A DNA stretch of 64,000 nucleotides. Source: Chelydra serpentina (Eukaryota > Chordata > Testudines > Chelydridae). A program made the position numbers and the translations under genes. Positions 56,050 through 64,000 of the stretch are shown here, piece after piece (position 1 is the first letter of the stretch; each line of letters starts with the position of its first letter). Location: positions 12,249,501-12,313,500 of the forward strand of contig JBAIAC010000006.1 of assembly GCA_037349315.1 (NCBI GenBank), in the 5' to 3' direction. Under the pieces are notes generated by a model. It ran no database searches, was not told the origin of the DNA, and worked only from the letters and a program-made list of their open reading frames with translations.

Positions 56050-57205
56050 GGTTAAAAGATAGGAAACAAAGATATGAATAAATGGTCAGTTTTCAGAATG
56101 GAGAGACGTAAACAGTGGTGTTCCCCAAGGGTCTGTACTGGGCCCAGTACTATTCAACATATTCATAAATGATCTGGAAAAAGGGGTAAATAGTGAGGTG
56201 GCAAAATGTGCAGATGATACAAAACTACTGAAGATCATTATGTCCCAGGCAGACTGCGAAGAGCTACAGAAGGATCTCTCAGAACTTGGTGACTGGGCAA
56301 CAAAATGGCAGATGAAACTGAATGTTGCTAAGTGCAAAGTAATGCACACTGGAAAACATAATCCTAACTATACATATAAAATGATGGGGTCTAAATTAGC
56401 TGTTACCATTCAAGAAAGAGATCGTGGAGTCATTGTGGATAGTTCTCTGAAAACATCCACTCAATGTGCAGCAGCAATCAAAAAAGTAAACAGAATTTTG
56501 GGAATCATTAAGAAAGGGATAAATAATAAGACAGAAAATATCATATTGCATCGCTATAAATCCATGGTATGCCCACTTCTCGAATACTCCGTGTAGATGT
56601 GGTCGTCCCATCTAAAAAAGATGTATTGGATTTGAAAAAGGTTCAGAAAAGGGCAACAAAAATTATTAGGGGTATGGAATGGCTGCCGTATGAGGAGAAA
56701 TTAATAAGATTGGGACTTTTCAGCTTGGAAAAGAAACCATTAAGGGGAGATATGATAGAGGTCTATAAAATCATGACTGGTGTAGAGAAAGTAAATGAGG
56801 AAGTGTTATTTACTCCTTCTCATAACACAAGAACTAGGGTCCACCAAATGAAATTAATAGGCAGCAGGTTTAAAACAAACAAAAGGAAGTATTTTTTCAC
56901 ACAACGCACAGTCAACCTGAAGATGTTGTGAAGGCCAAGACTATAACGGGTTCAAAAAAGAACTAGATAAATTCATGGAGGACAGGTCCATCAATGGCTA
57001 TTACCCAGGATGGGCAGGGATGGTGTCCCTAGCCTCTGTTTGCCAGAAGCTGGGAATGAGCGACAGGGAATGAATCACTTGATGATTACCTGTTCTGTTC
57101 ATTCCCTCTGGGGAATCTGGCATTGGCCGAGGTCGGAAGACAGGATACTCAGCTAGATGGACCTTTGGTCTGACCAAGTATGGCCGTTCTTATCTTCATA
57201 TGGTC
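56050..57205 (+). mobile_element. CR1 LINE (third subfamily), RT C-terminal part and 3' end
   Basis: Plus-strand RT: 'ttccccaagggtctgtac' (P-Q-G-S), F-I-N-D-L-E, C-A-D-D-T-K-L-L (56198-56596, where F-A-D-D is altered to C-A-D-D), then the C-terminal frame 56569-56931 with [11 protein letters not shown]. The 3' end reads 'tggacctttggtctgacc' and 'tatggccgttcttat'. Stops at the frame junction near 56595 and after 56931 disable it. Confidence 0.9.
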
Positions 57206-58840
57206 CTTTGTTATTGACAAAAGACAGACAAGGAGAGGGAGCAGATGCAAAGAGTATGTCTGGCACGGAAAAGAGTTGGCATGTGCTGACATTATGTTCA
57301 GCATGTAGCACATCAGAAAGGGAATGCCATCAACTAGTTCGGATACAAGGAAAGCAACTGGTGTGCAGGCAAGCAGAATCATAAAGTGGCCTTACAAAGA
57401 GCTAAAAGAAAAAAACACATTTGGGTACTACTTTTTATAGCTGCCAGAGAAGATTCACAGAGGGGAGTAGGCTGAAATATTGTCTATGCTACACAAATAG
57501 TTAATGAGCTACAGAAATGCCTCTGCATCTCAAAAAGGGAAGTTGGGCATTATACGATGGCACATACCCTGGTCAACAACCTTCTGAACCAACCTGAATA
57601 GAGTATAACCAAGTTCAAATAAACCAAGATGAGGCACTCACTACATAGAGGTTAATTTATAATTATAAGGAAGACTTCAGGCTGAGAACAGCCAAAGATG
57701 CTATGTAATCAGACAGAAAAAACTAATACTAAATTATAGTTAGAATGGACTATGCCATTTCACCCTCTATTACAGCAATACATGGTAAATGACCTGTCTG
57801 TTCTCTGGCAGCTGTTTGGTATGAGTGCATGTGGAAAGCTCAGCATACTAATTTTCAAAACTGGAATGTTTTCACACCATGTGTAAATTTCACCCAAAAT
57901 GAACGAAGCATTAGAGAGCCTCAAGGTGTCTTCCTGCAACAAGAACATTCGGTTTTAAGCACTGCACCCAGGAAAATCCATAATGTTTTCTGGAACTTAG
58001 CGCTGCAAGTCCCAAAACTCCAGCAGTACAGAATCAGCAAACAACTAAAGAAAAAGATAAAAGCTTCTAACACATCTAACTAAACAATATTTTGAAGTAA
58101 TTTAGTTTCATAGTTTATGGGAAGGGGGAAGAGATCTAAAGAGCCGTGAAAATTTATTCTCCTCTGCCCCTCAATTATATTTACCACAGGGGGCCCGAGG
58201 AGTTGGAAAACCTCAGGTTTCTTCCTGGACTGTAATGGAAGTGAGTCTGCTGCTGTCCTGGCTACAGCAGTGATCAGAGGGGTGAAGTGTGTTACTGTCC
58301 GCAAGTCTCAGAAACTAAAACCAAAAATATTCTCTTCATTTTCTCTGTTTTGCCTTCGCAAGTAGAGAAAGAGAGACCAGCTGACAAGTTTGAAAAAGCC
58401 CTCCCCACCACCTTCCTGCCCCAAGGAAGAGACGGTGTGACAAGGATGCATGCACTACATATGTTGTTGTTTGCTGTGATGTGTGCGCAGGTGTGTAGGT
58501 GAGGTGATGGGGAGAAATGATTTTTTAGAGCTGCACGGAAGGGGAGGAAAGAAGAGTTAGGATTCAGCTCTTTGAATTCACTGGGGAAACCGGAACCCTC
58601 AGTCCACTCCCTCTAGTGCTGCAGTAATGCAGAAAGAGAGATGGGACCCAAACTTGTGGGGAAAATTGATAGGGCAAAGAAAAAGAATGAGAGATGGTGA
58701 CAGATGGAGATTAAGGGAGACACACAGGAAAAGAGATGCTGTATCGGGCAATCTATGCACCATCAATAGAAGAAGAGACAGATAGAACAAAGAATAAATA
58801 AAAGAAAAGTACCAACAAGATGAAGCACATGGATTTAGAG
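57206..58840. other. Unassigned DNA
   Basis: No gene or repeat recognised in this stretch. Confidence 0.5.
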
Positions 58841-59330
58841 CAGGAGTCTCAAACTTGTGGCCCGTTGGGTTATTTCCTGTGGCCGCCAAGCTCCCCTCCC
58901 CCATCATTCCCCCTAGCATGCAGTGTCCCCGCTCCTCTGCCTACCTCCAGGCGCTTCCCGCCGCCAAACAGCTGCTTGGCGGCGCTTAGAGTTTTTCAGG
59001 AGGGAGGGGGAAGAGCGGGGAGCCACGCGCTCAAGGGCAGAGGCAAAAAAAGGCGCGGCAGGGGCAGGGATTTGGAGAAGGGGTTGGAATAGGGGCAGGG
59101 AGGGGGCAGAGTTGGGGCGGGGACGTTGGAGAAGGAGTTGGAATGGGGCGGGGAAGCGGTGGGAAGAGGTGGGGCCTCATGGAAGGGGTGGAGTGGGAGC
59201 GGGGGCAGTGGAGGGGAGCTTTTGTACCTTTATATGAAAAGATGATGATGATGATGTCAGTGATGCGGCCCTTAGGCCAATGTACTAGTGCTCATGTGGC
59301 CCTCCCGGTGATTTGAGTTTGAGATCCCTG
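58841..59330. mobile_element. hAT MITE, 490 bp, GC-rich
   Basis: Left end CAGGAGTCTCAAACTTG, right-end complement CAGGGATCTCAAACTC. The duplication ATTTAGAG is perfect at 58833-58840 and 59331-59338. The interior has a palindrome around 'ccgccaaacagctgcttggcgg' and a G-rich tandem section (59040-59215). Frames in it are compositional. Confidence 0.95.
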
Positions 59331-59338
59331 ATTTAGAG

Positions 59339-62023
59339 GAAGAGAATGGTTGAGAGAGATGGAAGGAGAATAACTGATCTGACCAATGAACTGGGAAAGG
59401 AAAAGCCACACAATTTTTAGGTTAGGGAATGTTATTTATTTATGCACCCACCTATAACTGTATTTCCCAGGCAGACATCACACTGTCTCATAAAGAGGAA
59501 ATAGATACGTCAAGAGTGTTGTTTCTGTAGGCATTCACAGTATGATTGTTGGATGTTTTACTCAGGAAAGGGGGAATGCATTTCAAAATAAATGCTGTCT
59601 TTCTGAATTTTCAGTTCTTTAGTTTAAGACAAAGGGACAGTTTCAATATTCTCTCTCTCTCTGTTAGCTTTAAGTTATGGTAACAAACCTGCATATTCCA
59701 CCAATGTCAACTAGAAAAAAACAAGGACTATCCTGTCAGGTTATTCGGTAGATATCAACACTTTACTTATCAGGTCATTTCCACCACTCACAGGCTATGT
59801 ATCTTCCCCTTCATCCTGAACACCCAACCTGCTCCGTGAATTTTGGTTATACATTCATGTGTTGTTGATCAATATAGGGTTGACATGGCTTTCAAAAGTT
59901 ACATTGCACATGGTACTTTAAATGGAGATGGTGAAAGTACGTGAGGCACAGTGTCAGATTACAAAGGGTGGCTGTGAGGCCATTTTTCTGTAATGTTTAA
60001 GAAATGTGCATGATCCATGTTAAAAGTAACTGTTCAAAATCTGTGGTGATTTTAATGTAGGAGTTACAGAGTTGAAAACTGCATTGATATAATTGTACAT
60101 TATAGATATAGTTGGAGATAAAACCACATGCTAGTTGTTCAGACTATGCAGTCTAGCAGCATTAATTCAAAGTTAAAGTTTTCTGTGGGAATTTCCTGAG
60201 TTTTATTAAGTATATATCAATGGTTATATTTATTCATATGGATAGACCTCAATGTTAATGTACATTTTCCCTGATATGCCACTCTTCAGAGCCCCATTTC
60301 CCTTGACACCCCAAAAACCCCTATGTCCACAGCTGATCCCAGTACAGAATTACACTTAATATTCTCCCCAACCTCTATAGATCTATCCCTGCCCATGTTT
60401 TCCTTATATATCTCTGCTACCCAGTACAACATTGTCCACCCCTCAAGTTCTCCCTGAATACCACCCTCCCCTATTTCCCTACTACATTCATTTTTAATTG
60501 TCAGTATGTATCTAATGCAGAGTATCAACATTTATATAGCAACATTACCAAAGTTAGTCAATACTTACTGAAGTATTAACAAAAAACTGTCTTGTGAAAC
60601 ACTATTGTGACAAATTTGCTTTTCATCTGCACAGAGTCCCACTGAAGACCAGGACGTGGAAATAAAATTCAAACAAGTGTGAAACAAAACAATTGTAATC
60701 TTGCTTTAAGTGCAAATCTTAGTTCAGCTATACCTATAAAGTTGCTATCAATATGTCCATAACATATACTATGTATATATAAATATTTTTATACACACAC
60801 ACACACAACAATTATAGCAGAGCTGGTGTTCCACTTTAAGCCCATTTTCAATTGCCTACAGCTTGCTAAACTTTAACTGTTCAGGTTAAAATTTTCCATG
60901 CCTCTGACTGAATATTTTTGGAACTTTTCAGGAAAAACACTTTGGCTATTTCCAAGAATGATTTTGGGGAAAAATAAGTAGTTTTGCCAATATTAAAAAA
61001 AATAATGTTCCAATAATTTCCTTCCAGAGCTCTGGTGTCTGCAAAGCTTGGAGAAGCAAACTGAAATTTGGCAAGAGGGTATTCCTGGGGGTCAGTGAGG
61101 TGTCCTTTTGCTGTCCTCATGAAAATCCGCCCAGATTTGGCTGTGTTATAAGACTGAAAACCGCCAGGTGCACATGCTCAGTAGCGCTTTTGAAAGCTTG
61201 TTGCTACAATCTCTGAACATTCCGCCTACACTGAACATACTTGAGCCCCCAGACCTCCCTGCATACCACACTGAATATGCTACAGCCCCAAAGAGCTCCA
61301 TAATAGATCAACCACACTAGGATCCTAGGCACGGAGTTAGAGCTACAAACAGGGGAATGATGCAGCACAGTTACAGCAGCTGCCACCACCTCTTGGTTAG
61401 AGGAAGGGAGGGTTATTATAAAAGACAGTGACAGGTGTGAGCTCAGTTCCCCTTCTTCTCTTTGGCTTTTGACAGATGTGGCGAAAGTCTCTCTCCATCC
61501 TGTTTCAATCTACTTTAAGCATTGAGGGAATGTGTGCTACATGCCAGGAAGAGACCATGAGTTCTGGTCTGAGCTCTTCCACTGACAATCATTTTGTGTA
61601 ATTCACAGCCCTTACTACTGAGTAAGGTCTCATGCCCCTATACTGGGAGACAGGATAGTATAATTCCTCCCCCATTTACAGATGGGATAACTCAAGACTT
61701 TGCACTAGGTGAGTTATGGTAGAACTGGGTATAGAACTCAGGAGCCAAATTCTGTGGAGCAACAGAAGGCGCAGAACAGAAGCCTCCCAGATTCTGGAAG
61801 CTGAGCTAATATTCAACGTAAGCTACAGCAGTCCAGAGGCAGCTTATAGGTTTCTCCATATTCCAGTCTCTGATATACCCCCTCCTTACTCTACACTGGG
61901 GACTTTGAGGAGAAACAGTGTAGGGCCTTGCATATCGGACTCAACAATGCCTGTTCTGGGGCCGGAATCAACAGCTCTGCATGAGTTGCAGGGTCTCAGA
62001 GTGACCTGATGTGGGTCACACTG
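59339..62023. other. Mostly unassigned DNA
   Basis: Contains an (AC)n run at 60791-60807 and a MIR fragment at 61657-61750. No gene recognised. Confidence 0.5.
61657..61750 (-). repeat. MIR fragment
   Basis: 'cccccatttacagatgggataactcaag' followed by 'gaactgggtatagaactcagg' is the reversed MIR core. Confidence 0.65.
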
Positions 62024-62458
62024 CTAGAATCTCTTTGCTCCATGGACCTCAGAGTTGCAGTTTTCCCCATCTGTCTTCTTCTGCTTCTTTCTCAGCACGT
62101 GTGATGAAGAATGGTGCAGAGAGGCACTTGCTGGAGTGATGTTCTTCGGCACAGGGGATGACAGACAGTGCCGGGAGTCCTGAGAAGCAGAAGCAGCATC
62201 CTTTTTTGGCACCACTGACGTGGAACGGCACGGAGTTTTTTTCAGTCCTCTGAAGTCTTTGAAAATCTGGCAGCTATCCCAAATATGTGATTCCCCCAAA
62301 CACTTCAAGCAGCTTGAGCAAGAGTCACTCACAGGCATCAGCATTGAACAACTAAAGCAGGGCTTAAAGCCCAGTGATGGAGACATTCCTCTGTACTGAG
62401 AAATTGAACCCCAAACCAGGGAACTGGGGGAAAAAAACCTGATTCTGTTTACCAACAC
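62024..62458 (-). pseudogene. DIRS-like gag fragment, 144 codons
   Basis: Minus-strand frame with F-K-P-C-F-S-C (C34, C37), then C47, C50-L-K-C53-L-G-E-S-H58 and C63, the same cysteine/histidine arrangement as at 52470-52594. The last Cys of the motif is Phe66 here. A charged, serine-rich tail follows. The frame is open but neighbours give no pol, so it is an isolated remnant. Upstream (62520-62770) may be its leader. Confidence 0.55.
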
Positions 62459-63636
62459 TTACCTAATAACAAATTATAAAAACTAGGCAACTGTTTATAA
62501 GAATGTACAAGTAAAACATTGAAAGCACTTGCTAAGGCAAACCTAGCAATTCCAAGGTTCACAGCTGGTTAAGGAACGAAGGAGGATCAGATTCAGGGGC
62601 GGCTCTGCCCTTCATATTGACACACACTGCTGCACAGAAACAGAGGGCACTGACAGGGACCACTGAGGGAAAAGTTTCCAATGACTGTGCATGGGGTGTT
62701 CTCTCACCAAGAGTGGAATGCACATGTACAATCACTCATGAAAAATGAGATTCTGGGACAGGAGGGAGAAGAGAACAAGATATTGCTGGCATAAACAGTC
62801 ATAAGCCACAGGCATTCCTATAGCTAAACTTCTGCTGTCACTGCTTCCAGAACTTCGAAAAGACTTCATTGCTGAGGACAAAAAACCCTCTGAAATATTA
62901 TTTTATCTTCCTGTAGTAAGAGCTACTAGAGTGCATATTGCAGTAAAATCTTCAGCTTCCTTAGACAACTAGAAGTCAGTACTGAAGATTGCTTTCATGA
63001 AGAATTCAATTCAATTGCACATAAATAAAAATACATCAAAATTAATTACAAACAAAAATGCAATTTCAAAAAAAATCATTTTTTATAAACTTGTGTAATG
63101 CTATCTTGTTACTACATTTTTACATATTTCCCCATGCTCAGTATGCGCGATGTATTATTGTGTTGAAAAAGGCCACTGATTTCCACACAAAATACTAAGA
63201 CATAATTAGGCCCCTATCTGGCAAATCAGAGAGAGAGAGAGAGAGAGAGTGAGTGTGTGTGTGTAAATAAATACAATAAAATAAAATAAATAAATAAATG
63301 CTGAAGGGAACTTGGCACACAAGTCCCTCTGGAAGTAAATTCTTAAAGCCTCTAAATTCTTTAGGTGCTTTTAAAATCTCCCCCAAAAATCTTTATGACT
63401 AGTGGTCCCACTGAACTCTGTTGCGTTACTCATGTAAGGATTTCCATGTTTATAACCTTTACTTGCTCATAATGGATGTGATTGCGTAAAGTACCTGAGT
63501 CTTGAGACTTGTGCTCCTAAGTGAGTTAGGTACCTTAGAAAACCTCACCCTCCAAAGATACAGTGGATTTGATCTTGGCTCTATTTATATCAATGTAAAT
63601 AAGGTGTTACTACTGAAAATCAATAGATTTATACCA
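62459..63636. other. Unassigned DNA with simple repeats
   Basis: Holds the compound microsatellite at 63228-63299 and a possible gag leader at 62520-62770. Nothing else is recognised. Confidence 0.5.
63228..63299 (+). repeat. Compound microsatellite (GA)n(GT)n(AAAT)n
   Basis: GA dinucleotides to about 63250, GT to about 63264, then AAAT/AATA units to 63299. Likely polymorphic. Confidence 0.9.
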
Positions 63637-64000
63637 ATCATAGAAATGTAGGACTGGAAGGGACCCTCAGTAGGTCATCTAGTCTAGTCCCCTGCACACA
63701 TGGCAGGACTAAGTATTATCTAGATCATCTCTGACAGGTGCTTGTATAATCTGCTCTTAAAAAACTGCTAAAGATGCAGATTCCACAGCATCCCTAGGTA
63801 ATCTGTTCTAGTATTTAACTACTCTTACAGTTGGGAAGATTTTCCTAATGTCCCACCTAAATCTCCCTTGCTGCAATTTAAGCCCAGTACTTCTTGTTCT
63901 CTCTTCAGTTGATAAGGAAAACAATTTATCACTCTCCTCTATAGAACCAACTTTTGCATACTTGCAGACTGGTACCATGTCCCCTTCAGTCTTCTCCAGA
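63637..64000 (-). mobile_element. CR1 LINE 3' end (another subfamily), cut by window edge
   Basis: 'aatcatagaaatgtaggactgg', 'ggtcatctagtctagtccc', 'tccctaggtaatctgttctag' and 'gattttcctaatgtcccacc' match, in diverged form, the 3' end and ORF2 C-terminus of CR1 copy 1 (19746-20110). Minus strand; the element continues beyond 64000. Confidence 0.9.

Noticed and set aside
58820..59237. Two Arg/Gly-rich frames
   Set aside because: They fall inside the G-rich part of a hAT MITE with a perfect 8-bp target duplication.

Overview
The window reads as vertebrate, non-coding-rich nuclear DNA, very probably from a cryptodiran turtle. The evidence is the repeat content: several generations of CR1 LINEs, one of them full length; tRNA-derived SINEs of the tortoise Pol III type whose 3' tails copy CR1 tails; old L2 and MIR copies; hAT, Tigger-like and Harbinger-like MITEs; solo LTRs; and DIRS-like tyrosine-recombinase retroelement remnants. 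There are no bacterial-type operons, rRNA genes or CRISPR arrays.

The only host coding sequence I can support is one 85-nt exon on the minus strand (42779-42863). It has canonical splice sites and encodes 28 residues that match the start of the histone-fold region of SUPT3H (the SPT3 subunit of SAGA-type complexes). Most of the window is therefore probably two very large SUPT3H introns, transcribed right to left, that have filled with transposable elements.

Layout. 0-10 kb: old CR1 end, unassigned DNA, a Tigger-like MITE, a pair of 100-bp direct repeats, MIR copies. 10.3-13.6 kb: an L2 LINE (plus) split by a 1.17-kb solo LTR with a 5-bp target duplication. 14-18.5 kb: small foldback elements with 12-15 bp target duplications and an 867-bp hAT element, both set in old CR1 tails. 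19.5-25.4 kb: a full-length CR1 (minus) with both ORFs open, inserted in an older plus-strand LINE. 27.3-28.4 kb: DIRS-like recombinase remnant. 29.4-34.5 kb: old CR1 (minus) split by a second copy of the solo LTR, meeting head to head an old LINE (plus) that is split by a 391-bp foldback element. 39.5-41.3 and 44.1-46.1 kb: two 5'-truncated copies of the same young CR1, the second carrying a SINE. 42.8 kb: the exon. 47.2-48.5 kb: a 52-bp inverted-repeat element carrying a SINE, then another SINE. 50.2-52.6 kb: C-rich hAT-like block and DIRS-like gag remnant. 52.8-57.2 kb: old CR1 with a Tigger-like MITE, a 2-kb A-rich block holding a cruciform-rich MITE, then a CR1 interrupted by a hAT MITE. 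58.8-59.3 kb: another hAT MITE. 62.0-62.5 kb: second DIRS-like gag remnant. 63.6 kb to the end: CR1 running off the edge.

The most informative structures are the nested insertions, which give a relative chronology, and a set of foldback elements sharing 12-bp-class target duplications, one of which carries a hammerhead-ribozyme-like core. All family names rest on recognition of motifs and remembered consensus features; no database search was run.
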